Below, in pieces: positions 14,629 to 26,806 of a stretch of 64,000 bases of DNA; within the stretch, counting starts at the first letter, position 1; each line of letters opens with the position of its first letter. The translations under genes and the position numbers were made by a program. A model generated the notes under the pieces. That model ran no database searches and had not been told where the DNA came from. It worked only from the letters and a program-made list of their open reading frames with translations. The DNA is from Chlamydomonas reinhardtii. Its lineage: Eukaryota; Chlorophyta; Chlorophyceae; Chlamydomonadales; Chlamydomonadaceae. The stretch lies in assembly GCF_000002595.2 (NCBI RefSeq), contig NC_057016.1, forward strand, positions 1,246,735 through 1,310,734. The letters are read 5' to 3'.

Positions 14629-17600
14629 TCAACAGCCCAGGATGCCGGTTGCAATGTTCTGCATCGCCTGCAGGCCCTCCGCAATGCCGTGTACGAATTC
14701 CAGGTTGCCGGCGGCGGCGCCCGCCACCAGGCCGCCGCCGCCGCCGCCGGCCGCGTTGCGGGCGCTCAGGTTCAAAACCACACTGAAGCCGATCTGCAAA
14801 TGCGTGGCATTGTGGTAGGTGGCACATGCATGCTCATTACGGTATCAGCAGCACACAACAAGCACTCTCAGGGCTACAGCAGCTTCACGGTCACTGTGTA
14901 TCCCTTCCCCACCACCATGCACACAGGCACACACGCCCCCTCCACACATACACTGGATTTGCGCTGACTTCTTTCTTGTGCTGCTTTAAACACACATACG
15001 CACACGCACCTGCAGCAGCTCGCGGCAGTTCTCCATGAAGTTGGGCCCGCTGGTGGCCAGGTCCATCATCTGTTTATATGACAGCGGCATGCGAGGCGGT
15101 GCAGCACGTGAGAGGCTGCAATATTCACGGCGCACTCGCCTTACTCCCGTCATGCCAGAATGCCTTGCAAGGCCCACACGCCCATACACCCACACGCCCA
15201 CGACCCCATGCCACACAGTCGACTGTCCACACGCACCGTCTTGGCGCTGTGCACGAAGTCATGTTGGAAGTCCAGATGCATCAGGCCGTCCTACACGGCG
15301 CACGGATTTGTAAAGCTCAACAAGAATAGGTATACATACAGATGGGTGCAGAGAAATGCCAGTCAGATAGCTCAAGGAGCACAGGTGGGCAGCTCAAGAA
15401 GAAGCGTTTGCAAAACAAGCTTACCTGCATGCCGCCAAGGTTGAAGAGGAACCACGTGACGCTCATGCCGAGCATAGTGGCGCGAAGCCGCTGATTGAGC
15501 GCCTCGCGACTGCAGCCGCCGGCACTGCTGGAGGCCGCGGAGATGCCGGCAGAGGCGGAGGGATGGGCGGACGGGCCAGCGGCCGCGGCGGCGGCATCCA
15601 GTGCGGCGTCCATGGCGGCGGTGGAGGTCTTCTTCACAATGATGCTCTGAGGCAGTTGCCGTTGGCGTGGGCGTGTTAGGGTTACCGTATTGCTTGCGTG
15701 CCGCCGCGACTTGCATGTGGGCATCAGTATCGTGCCCCCTACACCACCCGTGCTGCTGTTCAATGCGCCCCTCACACATGCCACATGCCCTTCGATGCGC
15801 CCCACACATGCCACATGCAGCAGCCGCAGTTCAGCACTCGGTTACATGCAGCAGCAGCGCACCTGTATCCGGTTGACCAGCATGTTGCTGCCGGCCGCCA
15901 GCGCGTGCGGCCCCAGCTGCTGCAGCGCCGCCGACGACACGGCGCCCAGCAGGGCGGTGCTTGCTACAGCCGACAGCCCCGCTACAGCCAGGTCGCCCAC
16001 CGAGTTCACCGCTGCGTTGGCGGTGGTGGCTGCGGCCAGGCCCACCGCAAAGGCCACGTTGTGGTGGTGGTGGTGGTGGTGGTGGCGGCTGTGATGGTGG
16101 TGGTGGGGGTGGGGGTGCTGTTGGGCGCCTGCAGCGGCGGCTACGGCTACGCCACAGCTGTTGCACGCGGCGGAGGCTGCGCCAGCGGCTGTTGTGGCCG
16201 TGACAGTAGCGAAATTCATGGCGGCGGCTGGCAGCGCTGCGGCGACGATGCTACTGCCGCGGCCGCGGCCGCCGCGCAAAAACATGGGCGCGCGGCCGAA
16301 GGCCGCAGCCCCCGTTGCGGACCCCACTCGTGCCCCCAGCGCTCCGCCACTACCGCCACAGCTGCCACCGCCAGACGGTGTCAGCGGCACGTCGCCAAGA
16401 CCGCGTGGGGGCGGCAGCTCGGCGCACGCGGCGCGGCCGATGCTGCGTGTGCGGCTATAGCAGCGCCCTATCGAGCTTGTGGCAGCCGCGGCTGTAGCAG
16501 TGGCAGCGCATTCCAGCCCCTCAACCTGAATGCTCAGGCGCGTCACAGCTGCGCGGCCGATTGAGGCAGCCGCGTCGGCATCCTCCCTTATCACCACCTC
16601 TTCCTGCTGGTCGCCGGCATCGCCCGCGCACTCCTCGCCCCCCTCCTGAACCGCTCCCAGGTGCGTCGCGGCGTGCCGCCGCTGCAGTGCCCCGGCTCGG
16701 TGGAAGCCGTGCGTGTCTACTACACAGCTGGCGCAAGCGGCTGCAGCTGGGTCTGCTGCCGCCACCGCCGTAGCCGCCTGGTGCTCCAGCGCCGCCACCT
16801 GCAACAGCCCTGTCTCCAGCTGCGCCCATAAGGTGCTCCTACGTGGGGGAGCGGCAGCAGCAGCAAGCGGCAGGTACACAGTATACGGTACAGCAACAAG
16901 TTGCGTACAATGCTTTGTTATAGCTGTCAAGTGACAAGGCCCAGAACGCACTGCGAACTCGTTCAGGGGCACCTGCCGCACGCCGCAGTGCTGCTCTCTA
17001 CCTTGCTAGCTTGATGACATGGACTGTCCCTCTCCCGCCCCTCCAAGCCAATCCCCAAGGTGTCATTGGCACCGACAAACCTCGCCCGCATCGCCAGCCG
17101 TGTCGCCGCGTGAGTCGCGTGCATGGCCTGGCCGTCACTCGCATCGGACACCCACCCACCTCGCGATATCCCAGGAAGGCAGGTACGGCGTGGCCCCTGT
17201 GCTGGTGCGAGCGCGTGGCTGCTCCCCATGCTGGCCCTGCTGGTCGTGCTGTTGCTGCGGTTGTAGCTCCGCTGGCTGCTGCCCCTCACCCTGCTGCAAC
17301 TGCTGCAGCGGCATCTGCTGCTGCTGCCCCGCCACTGCCCCCTCCTCGCCCTCCCCGGCTGCGCCCTCCTCGGGAATGCCCGCCGTGGATCTTAGCAGGC
17401 GCTGGAGCGTCTCATCACGCCTGCATTGCCGGGGCCGCGCAGATTCACACAAACAAAGGCGTAACGTTTGCTGCAATGCGTGCTTTTAACTTTTGGGCAT
17501 CATAAGAACCTACGACAACACCATGCACAGCGTCCGTGCACACGCCCCGGCCGCGCGCCGGTATTACTGCGTTCCCACCCCCCGCGTCTGAATGATCAAT

Positions 17601-18082
17601 GACCAATAAGCAATCGTCATTCTTGCTGTCACACACCCGCACCTGAAAAACATGGGCCTCAAGCCCGTCTGCTCCGAGAAGCTCCGGGTGTCATCCACCT
17701 TCATGGGACAGGCTGCGGCTGCGCCAGTGGGTTTGGCAACAGCAGGAACAGGCCTGCTGCCACGCATTTCTAGCAGCGCAGACGGCACTGCTGCATCAAG
17801 AAAATCTCGCACAGCGGCAGCAGCTGTTTTAAAGGCCCCGCCGCTCACGCGCTGCTCGTGAACCTCGCACGTTCCGTCACTCGAAATGCTGCGTCCAAGA
17901 TTGTCTCCGCTCCCGACCGCCGTGCCGAGCGAGTCGAACGAGTTGAGGCTTTGGGCAGATGCCTGACACGCAAGCCCCACGCAAGTTCGAGGCTGCTGGG
18001 CGTTGCCGCTGGACGCGGAGGTCGCGGAAATGCTTGTGGCAGGGCCCACTGAGGTTGATAGTCGCAGCGTCGCTACCGACAT
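14629..18082 (-). CDS. Unrecognised 761-residue protein, Ala/Gln/His-rich
   Basis: Eight exons close in phase: 18082-17643, 17420-17160, 17080-16973, 16838-15863, 15646-15425, 15290-15237, 15069-15010 and 14793-14629. I do not recognise the family. The N-terminal ~145 residues are Ser/Ala-rich with one Cys cluster. A Gln-rich stretch (LQQLQQGEGQQPAELQPQQQ) follows. The large fourth exon is Ala-rich and carries an imperfect run of ~18 residues that is mostly His. The last ~125 residues look most conserved: LRATMLGMSVTWFLFNLGGM, DFQHDFVHSAKT and NFMENCRELLQIGFSVVLNL. No signal peptide or clear membrane segment is seen. The junction of exons 2 and 3 (79-base intron) was chosen because it alone keeps frame; two frames overlap there. 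The gene diverges from the chitinase gene 779 bases away. Confidence 0.68.
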
Positions 18083-18860
18083 TGTTGCACGTTTGTCGAA
18101 TCCTACCTAAGCTACTGACCTGCGACTAAGGGCGTTTGCAGCACCAACTTCCAGACTTAACGAGAGTGCGGCCTCGCAACGTTGCCACAGTTGCTACCTT
18201 AAATAGTGGCAATTACCAGTAGAAAATTAAAAAGATAATCGATGAGGCAGAACTGGTCCTCAGGTGGCGCAGGGGGCCGAGGCAGGCGGTTAGCTCGCGC
18301 CCCCCAACCCCCCAACCCGGTCTCACCCGTCGTGGCGCCACCGTCCAAAAAGCGCACTCACGCGTTCCTCAATTTCCGCTTGTTTACAAGTCTGACTGTG
18401 AGTATAACCTAACTTGGACAGCCTTGCCAGCGTGTTCAATCCGCAGTCCGAGCGCGCTCTGAACCACTGCCGTGCGGCCCTCCCCATGCTGTACGAGGCT
18501 GACAGACGACAGACGTGGAGTGACGGCCGGTGGACAGTGCACTTGGGAACTCATTGGACACAACGCATTCCGTAAGTGAAAGAATGGCTGGGCGGGCTGG
18601 GTTGGGGCTGGCGAAGCGCTGCATCGAATGGGGCGTACAAATCTCGGCACAGGTTGGAGCCGTGCGTGTTCCCTGCAGTAATTTGCTTGTGCAGCTATTA
18701 TGTATAGATAATTACATGCCCGGGCAACACCACGGTAAGCCTTCGGAACCTGGAAGGCCTCCTCGCGTGCTGTCGACTTTCATTGGGCATCGACGAAAAC
18801 TCACAACCTAGACATATAACGTATTCATTGTTCGCCAAGAGGTGCGGTAACCAGGCGGCC
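18083..18860. promoter_or_regulatory. Divergent promoter region between two genes
   Basis: The 778 bases separate the start codons of the - strand hypothetical gene and the + strand chitinase gene. No exon is supported inside. A TGGCGCAGGGGG stretch near 18264 resembles a Pol III A box, but no matching B box follows. Confidence 0.5.
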
Positions 18861-20468
18861 ATGGCGTTTCCAGCCTTGGGACTCACCCTACTTTTACTGA
18901 TAGTGCAAGCCGCTGTAGCGACTCACGTCGGTAAGACAACGTTATTCGTGAAGAAGTGGCGTTGATGACTGTACCGCCCGCCTTCCTCGCCTGACTTCGC
19001 CCAGAGCGTGCCAAGAAGCGGCGCTGGGCGTTCTCTGAAACCCGCAACTCCCGGCATCGGCCTTCGCCCCTGACCCCTACTCCCTGCCGTTCCGGCTCCA
19101 AGCCCGCTTCCCATTACTCTCTTAGAACATCCGCACCTGCGTTTGTCTCTGCCACGACCAGGCCTCTACTTCCCGGGCTGGTTCCAGACGACAAAGCCGA
19201 ACGGCGCATTCTACATCCAACCCGACACCATCGGTAGGATGGCCGCGCCGGGTTAAACCAGAGGCGTCTTCAGAAGCAACATAGGTTACATAGCGTTGCT
19301 GCCACACTTATTGTCTGCTCAGAGTGGGTTTCTGGGTCGTCACAAGAGGAGTGCGGACTAACTAACTATGCAGTCAAGCTGTGGGGGAATCGGGGTGCGG
19401 GCGGCCAGCAATGCGGCACACGTGCATGCTGCCCGTGCATTGCAACCCCTGCCGCTTTCCCACACCCTACTCTCAGCCAACCCCCGCAACTCCTACCCTA
19501 CGCCCGTCTCACACGACATGTACAGACCTCTCGGGCGTGACGCATGTGTACTATGCATTCGCCTGGATCAACGAGGGCCCCGACTTCGGCCTGCGAGACG
19601 AATTCGACAACCTGGGGTGAGCCACAACTGCGCGACGTGGCGTGGCAGGGAGGCGGAGGGGGTGGGGTGGGGGGTTGTGTTTGCCACGCCAAGGGACTGG
19701 GATCCTTACAAGCCCAACTCATGTCGGGACTACCGGACAAACACAGGCTGCCGGGGCCGCCCGATCTTGCCCTCTGCCTCACTCGCATGATGCACACCTA
19801 CCGTTGCGGCCCTGCCCCACCCACGCACGCCCCCAACATACGCACAGTCCTGCATGTTTCTTTCCCTTGTGCTCTCTGAACGTATACACACATGTGCACA
19901 CACAAGCTCTCGGTCTTTGCGCAATGTTTTCCTTGTGCTCTTTAACACAAGCTCTCGGGCGGTTCGTTTCGTTTCTTAACACGCACATGTGCACCGCAGG
20001 GTGGTCATGGGTCTGCGGCGGCGCTACCCCGGCATGCGTGCGCTAATCTCCATTGGCGGTGGCGGTTTTGACACGAGCATCTGGTCCGCAGCCACCGGCA
20101 GCGCCGCCGCCCGCGCCAAGTTCGTGGCGGGAGTGGCGGAGTGGGTGGCACGTGTGGATGCAGATGGTGTAGACCTGGATTGGGAGTTCCCGGGTGCGTG
20201 GCGTGTGACGTGGCGTGGCGTGGTGTGGCGTGGCATGGAGCGGTGTGGCGTGGTGTGGCGTGGCGTGCATGGGCATGTGCATGGCCGGGTGTGTGGAGCT
20301 GAGGGTGGGGCCGCTTGTGCGCCGCTGCGGATGACGCGCTAGCCTCAGACTAGCTACAGCCCAAATGCCCCGCTATCGTGCGTCGTTGCACATCGGCCAC
20401 TGCCATTGCCACCCACTCACCCCATGACGGTATCAATGGCCAAACCCCTCCTCATTGTGCATTCCTGA

Positions 20469-20511
<43 letters not shown>

Positions 20512-21358
20512 AAACACACACACAGGCAAGTCCGACCGAGCCAACATGGTGCTGCTGGCGACCGAGCTGCGCCTGGCACTGGATGCGCTGGGCCCGCGGG
20601 ACGGCGGCGGCGGCGCCGGGCCCCAGCGGCGGCTTCTGACGGCGGCTGTGCCGGGCTACTCGGGAGACATGAGCGGACTGGACCTGGCATCACTGGCGGC
20701 GCAGCTTGACTACTTCAACATCATGAGCTGTGAGCGGCGCTGCGTGTCTTTGCGTATTTATTACGCATGTTTGCATGCACGGTATCACCAGCAAATCAAA
20801 AGGGGACAGGGTCAGCAGTCTCAGCACCATGTGTGTGTCCATGCGATGTAGCGTATAGACGCCGTACTCATTCAGTCAGCGATTCGTCAGGGCCCTTGGG
20901 ACCTGCTGGCTGAGGCCATCAATGCTGTGGTCCACTCGCTGCGCATATGCAGCCAGCTTAGCGTCGATACGCTCCTCTACGCGTTCGCGTTGGTTTCATG
21001 GACACACACGCGCTGCCCGACTTAGCTGTGCTTCCAACATGTGCGTTCGCTCACCCTGCTCCCACACACACAGATGAGCTGGCTGACCCCTGCTATGGTG
21101 ACGATGTGACGGGGCTGCACACCGGCTGGACGCAGGTGGCGGCGGGGCTGGCTGCATACGGCTCCGTGCCGGCGAACAAGGTTCGTGTGTGTGTGTGTGT
21201 GCTTGTGTGGATGGATGGGTGTAAATTTGTGGGTGTGGTTGCGTATGTAATGAAGATCACGCACAAGGAAAGGAAGCCTGCAAGAGTTTGTGTCGACCAT
21301 TTCCCCTTTGCTTCTCTACTAACATACGCATACCGTACACACATGCACGCACGCACAC

Positions 21359-21435
<77 letters not shown>

Positions 21436-21790
21436 CACGCAGCTGGTGTTGGGTCTGGGCTTCTACGGCCATGGCTTCACGCTGGTGGACGCGGAGCAGT
21501 GGCGCTACCCGGCCCCCTCACTGGTCACCGACAGCAGCTGCAGCCGACAGGATACGGTAAGGGGGCAGAGACACATGCACGTTGTACATGGGAAACGCGT
21601 ACGTAACGTTGGCAGTAGTGGCAGCAGTGGGAACAGTGGCAGCGGTTCAGCCACTTGCCACCTGCCCACGTGCCCACGTGCCCACCTGGTTCCTCCAAAC
21701 CACCCGGACCCGCCCATCCACACGCGCTTGCTTGCACAACATGCGCGCACGTTGTTTACCCCTTTCCCTACCTTATCCTTCTCTCTCCTT

Positions 21791-21883
<93 letters not shown>

Positions 21884-23079
21884 GCACACAACATACACAC
21901 ACGCGCGCACCCGCAGCCCTCCTACAAGCAGCTAATGGCCGACCTGTCTTCCTCGGGCGGGTCGGTGTTCGTGGAGGTGGCTGAGAAGGCCGCGTATTAC
22001 GTGCGGGGGCGCCGCTGGGTGGGCTTTGACATCCCGGAGACGCTGTGGATGAAACAGCAGGTAGGTGAGGTCCCTAGTCTCCTGGCGTGGTACCCGTGCC
22101 AAGCGTGCTAGCGTGGCAAGGGTGATAGCGCGCTAGCGTGCTAGTGCGCTAGAGGGCTTACGGAGTGGTGGAATACTGTGGTGGCTGTTGTAGGCTGGTG
22201 TGGGAATGTTGTTACGTGTGAATGGGACAGGAGCGCCGACGCCTTGATGGGGAGCACCGTTTGCTCTCCTGCTGAGAGCCCATGCGCCTGCGTATCGCAG
22301 GGTCCCGGCCAGCTAAATCCCGCCCCGCGCGCCCCACCGTGCGCAGTCAGCCAGTGCCCATATCCCTTCCTACTCCTCCCTTCCAACGCCTTCCCTTCCA
22401 CTCCTCCTTCCCACTCTTCCATTCATCCAACAGGCCGCAGCGCAGCGTGGCATGGCGGGCGTTATGATCTGGGATGTGACGCTGGATTCGGACCAGCAGT
22501 TGCTGCGGGCGGTGACGGCGGGCGGGCCGCCGCCGCCGCGGCCGTGCGGCGGCGGCTGGGGTGGCAATGGCACGTGTGTGGGGGCGAGCGCGGGGCAGTG
22601 CTGCGGCGAGATGGGGTACTGCGGCCTGAGCGAAGAGGCGTGCGGCTCCGGCTGCAGGTGAGGGACACAGGCGTGTGTGAGCGTGTGGGTTTGGGGGCGT
22701 GGGCTGTTGAAGGCGGCTGTAGCGGCTGCTGTGCTGGGCATGGCACAATGCGATGTATGGGGGTCGGTGCTTTGGAATCGCCACTGCAGGAGTGGGCGGT
22801 GCAAAAGCACTGCTGGCGCCTGTGTGTTGTCATACCGTACCGTTCTAAATGTATGTGCGTGTACGCGCGCAATGCGGTGCGGTGCGGTGCGCAGGGGCGG
22901 CCCGTGTGCGGGCGGCGAGCAGTCGCCGCCGCCGCCGCCGCGGGGCCCGCTGTGCGGCGGCGGCAAAATCAATTCGGGACAATGTGCCAACAGCAAGGTG
23001 AGGCGGTGTTTAGGCAGTGTCGCAGTGCCGTGCGTTCAGGGAATCTATTTCTGGAGGGCGCCGTGTGTGTTTGTGTGTA

Positions 23080-23164
<85 letters not shown>

Positions 23165-24448
23165 AGCGGTGTTGCTGCCGTTGATGACGGTTGACGGTTG
23201 ACGCGTCGCCGCTCGCTCCGCATGCCTACCTCATGCTCGTGACACCCTGAGATGTGGTTCCATACATGCAAACACGTACGGCCTGGTAAGCACATATGTG
23301 TGCGTGCTCACAGGAGTGCTGCTCCCAGTACGGCTACTGCGGCACTGGCCGGGAGTGGTGCGGCGAGGGTTGCAAGGGTGGGCTGTGCTGGTCCAGTCCC
23401 TCGCCCGCGCCTTCACCTTCTCCCAAGCCGTCGCCGTCACCATCTCCCTCGCCATCACCATCCCCGAAGCCATCGCCATCGCCTTCGCCCTCCCCATCGC
23501 CATCGTCCTCACCTTCTCCCTCACCATCTCCCAAGCCAGTCCCCAGCCCCAAGCCGAGCCCGAGCCCCAAACCCAGTCCAAGCCCCAAGCCCAAGCCTAA
23601 GAAGAGCCCGAAACCCCAACCAGCGCCAAAGCCTCGTCCAAGCCCTAAACGCAGGCCAAGCCCAAGCCCAAGCCCGAGCGCAGCGGAGCAAGATGCGATG
23701 TGCGGGGACGGGCGCGCTGGGCGCTGCCTCAATGCGGACGAGTGCTGCAGCTTCTTTGGCTATTGCGGTGGGTGCAGCAGCGATGCGGGCAGCGGGTTGT
23801 GTTGAAAGTTGGACCCCAGCGGATCGGTAGCGGGTTCGGACCGTGGTTTGCTGCGGACCACCGTCAACAATGCCCTGTTGCTTGCCTGCCCTTCTCTCCC
23901 CCTGCTTGGGGTACTGTCTGCTATGCGCCGCACCCACCATCACGCACCACTCCTGCCTCCGACCCTCGCTGCCAACCGCTGCCGCAACAACAGGCACGAC
24001 CATCGACCACTGCGGCAATGGCTGCCAGGGCGGCGCGTGCCTCAGGATGCCGCCGCCATCCCCCGGGGGCGCCGGGGCCATGTGCGGCAACGGTGAGTTT
24101 CGTGCCAGGTCGTGTCAAGCATACACGTGGTTCTGCTGTGTCTTAAAAGTGCATCCGGTAGCAAGGAGCGGCAGCATCCATTACTTAGTGTCAATTTCAT
24201 TTGGCCTCATCTTGTGAAGGGGAACAGGCTTCTGGGTGGTGTCGGTCATCATGCAAGTGCGCCCCCATCACACGTGTTGACCTGCATACTGGCAACCCGC
24301 CATCCATTGCACAGGCCACATAAACGACGGCCGCTGCATGTTCTCAAAGGAGTGCTGCTCGCAGTACGGCTACTGCGGTACCACAGACGACCACTGCGGG
24401 CAGGGCTGCCAGGGCGGAGCTTGCAAGCAGCAGCAGCCAGGGCGGTGA
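18861..24448 (+). CDS. Secreted GH18 chitinase with four hevein-like (CBM18) domains
   Basis: Endo- or exo-acting chitinase expected outside the cell. Thirteen exons close in phase: 18861-18930, 19162-19233, 19526-19616, 20000-20193, 20526-20729, 21074-21180, 21443-21556, 21917-22060, 22434-22657, 22895-22997, 23314-23767, 23994-24092 and 24315-24448, giving 669 residues. Signal peptide 1-~20 ([14 protein letters not shown]). The GH18 barrel starts at GLYFPGW; the catalytic DxxDxDxE is DGVDLDWE with Glu140, and MAGVMIWD closes the barrel. Cys-rich chitin-binding units lie at ~370-411, ~427-466, ~571-608 and ~623-663, each with CC-x4-GYCG. Units 2 and 3 are separated by a ~100-residue Ser-Pro/Lys-Pro linker, typical of volvocine wall proteins. 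Reading straight past the donor at 23768 would stop at 23805 and lose unit 4. Confidence 0.95.
19913..19949. repeat. 37-base dispersed repeat, copy A
   Basis: GTCTTTGCGCAATGTTTTCC and the 17 bases after it match 33635-33671 with one substitution. A degraded partial copy lies just upstream (~19865-19890). It sits in the chitinase intron before exon 4. Confidence 0.9.
20470..20525. repeat. (CA)n tract abutting a chitinase acceptor
   Basis: Sense-strand CA repeats, with a few AAA breaks, run directly into the CAG acceptor at 20523-20525. Confidence 0.95.
21348..21442. repeat. (CA)n tract abutting a chitinase acceptor
   Basis: About 45 CA units with scattered CG end at the acceptor before the exon at 21443. 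Confidence 0.95.
21792..21905. repeat. (CA)n tract near a chitinase acceptor
   Basis: A sense-strand CA array ends about 11 bases before the acceptor of the exon starting at 21917. Confidence 0.95.
23082..23164. repeat. (TG)n tract in a chitinase intron
   Basis: A sense-strand TG array occupies the donor half of intron 22998-23313, between the two halves of the second chitin-binding unit. Confidence 0.95.
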
Positions 24449-25891
24449 GGGCAGCTGCAGCGGGCTGGTCTGCGGCGGCAGCGGCACGGGGCGTGTGTCA
24501 AGTGCGCTACTGAGTCGGACGCTAGGCAGTGAGATGCAGAGGCCAAGTGCCCGGAAAGCAGCCAGGGGGTAGTTGTGCATGTGCGCCCACGCGAGGGCAA
24601 TGAGCTACCTTGTGAGGAAATTCCTGGCGTACATATGGTACTGTATGGCAACACAAGCGCGCGGTCGTGTCGCAGCACAGTGTCAGGGTTATGAGGTTGA
24701 GTCAGCCGCACGCCGGCGCTCGGCAGCCTGCAGTGACCAGACGGAATGTGGACGTGTGAAGTGTGGGGCTGTGGGCGGGACTGTGGGTGGAGGTGGCTTG
24801 AACTGGGTGATTGGTTAGGAGGACGGCGCCGCTGGTGCAGCAGGGCCTGGGCAGGCGGGCCGGGGTGGTTGTGTGCTGAGGCACTGAGCCAGACTGCCAG
24901 AGGTAGGTGCACATAGCCGCGGGTGAGGGTGGCACCGGTGCGCGCGGCAACAGACTGCCACTAGTAGGGAATAGTACAGAAGACTATGGCTGTGAACTGA
25001 TGATGGCAATGCGGGCCGTAGCAGCAGGAGCAGGACTGCACGGCGGGATGACTATGTATAGCATGTAGCGCAATTCATGGACAACTTTTGAATAGCCAGT
25101 ACTGGTGTACTGGTTGTCATTATGTGTACTTTACATACACTGCATCACCGAAAGGGGGCGGCCTACGGGTTCTAGGTGGGACAATGCGGTGAATGGTAAG
25201 AAAGCTTACTTGACCGCAGCAGTACGTATGTGCGGCATGCAAGGCTGCAGGTGTTGCATCCTACCTGCGGCAAGATGGAACATTTTACCCATGTTTCCCC
25301 AGTTTATGCACACGGAGGGTACGGCCACGAGTGTTGGGGCCTTGGTGTAAGCCTCGAGTGCTTCCGCAAGGTTCCGTGCGTGCGGGGGGGGGGGGCTGCT
25401 GCTGGAGCGGCGGGCGCAAAGCACAGCAACTAACTGGAAAGGCTGGGGGCTCCCAACCTGCCAGGCCTCATCAACCCGCTTCACTAACTGGAACGGCCCG
25501 TGAAATAAATCGACGGGGGGAGAGAGCCTTGGAATGCCGAGGGAACACCAGACCTGACCTTGGCCAGCCTTGCACCAACGAACCCTACCTCGCCAAGCTC
25601 ACCAATCAACACGCACGCGCCCACGCAATGCATACAGCTTTGATGGCTCCGTGGCGGCATTTGTCCGATTCATCACCTGTAAGCGCTTGTTTGAGAATGT
25701 ACCAGGCTAGAAAGCGCATTGCATTGCTGGCTTACTTGGACCACCAGACCACAGACCAACCCCTTGCAGCTTCTCAACCGCCGCGCCACGAGGCCCCATG
25801 CACACCAGCGCCAGTATTTATGCAGAGGCTGTTACAAATACAGCTAAATCCAGTGTCTTTAAGCTGTTATAGTTGCTTACTACTTATTACC
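24449..25891. other. Intergenic: chitinase 3' region and next promoter
   Basis: No exon is supported. It contains a G-run at ~25383-25394 and a TATTTATG-like element near 25815, about 75 bases before the next start codon. No TGTAA lies close behind the chitinase stop; the nearest are at ~25346 and ~25677. Confidence 0.5.
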
Positions 25892-26806
25892 ATGGGCGGC
25901 GTGCACTTTGTCAATGAGACCGGTCGCGACAAGATTGTAATTGTGTTCACCGTTGTTTGGGTGCCGCTGCCTGCGGCATATTACCGCGAGATTGTTCGGC
26001 TGGCGCCCGGCGAGGAGAAGTGGGTCCCAACCTTTGGCGGTCACGCCAACGTGTTCGCCTGGCCGAGCACTGGCGACGCGGGCAAGGACCGCCTCATCAT
26101 GGACACGCTCGGGAAGGTGAGCTGCGTTGACCGCGAAGTTGGCACGGATACAAGTATGATAGGAGCTTTAGGAGCGCCCTGCTCTCCTGCTGCACGGCCT
26201 GCCGACGCATGCTTTGTTGAGCTGTCAGGGGATGGGTGGAGTGGGGGCCTGGGGCAGGCGGCGCTTCCCTTCCCCAGAGCAAGCGCACACACCGTCATTG
26301 CGTCAACGCCGCCGCACTCACCTGGAGCTTCTGCCCATCCCCTTGCCCATCCCCTCAACCTCCCTCACCGGCGGCAGTAGCGGCAGGTGTTTGTGGCCTT
26401 CAACGTCGTGCGCGCGGGCGTCAACGTGTTCGGCGGATTCGCCTTCGACTGGGCCGAGATTTTTGGCGTGGCCTTTGGCGAGGGCCTCATTGCCGCGGTC
26501 CTCGATTTCTTTGTGGGGCTGGTCGTTGATATGGTCATGGACGGCATCATTACTGGTTCTGCCGATGGCGCCCTGGAGCTGGTCCTGCGCAGGGCAAAGG
26601 GCATTATTAAGAAGGGCGTGCGCAGCCACCAGCCGAGCCGCCCGGTCACCATCCGCAACTGCTTCGTGACGAACACGCTTGGCCTCATTTCCGCGCGCAC
26701 CGTGAAGCTGCTGGAGTCGCGCGGCGGTGCTGACTTCGAGGTGCACAAGGTGGAGGCCTGGAAGGTGTGGGAGCGCAACTTTGCGTTTGTGGGCCGCCTG
26801 GTGTAG
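25892..26806 (+). CDS. Unrecognised 214-residue protein
   Basis: Two exons, 25892-26116 and 26387-26806, both in phase 0. The start MGGVHFVNETGRDKIVIVFT is preceded by a TATTTATG-like element. I recognise no family. The first exon is mixed alpha/beta in character (VWVPLPAAYYREIVRLAPGE). The second begins with a long hydrophobic, Gly-rich stretch (FGGFAFDWAEIFGVAFGEGL and onward, ending MVMDGIITG) that could insert in or lie on a membrane. A basic region (RRAKGIIKKGVRSHQPSR) comes next, and the end is WERNFAFVGRLV. There is no evident signal peptide. The VHFVNETG start loosely resembles small beta-rich proteins, but this is too weak to name. Confidence 0.75.

Noticed and set aside
17128-17159. 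A 32-base intron between the Gln-rich exon and the next exon of the 761-residue gene
   Set aside because: Too short to splice; a 79-base intron (17159-17081) with matching phase explains the frame change.
18245-18345. Possible tRNA gene or tRNA-derived SINE
   Set aside because: An A-box-like TGGCGCAGGGGG is present but there is no convincing B box, cloverleaf or terminator.
23768-23805. Ending the chitinase at the TGA in 23803-23805
   Set aside because: A donor at 23768 and the exon at 23994 restore the third chitin-binding unit exactly and lead to a fourth, so the longer model is preferred.
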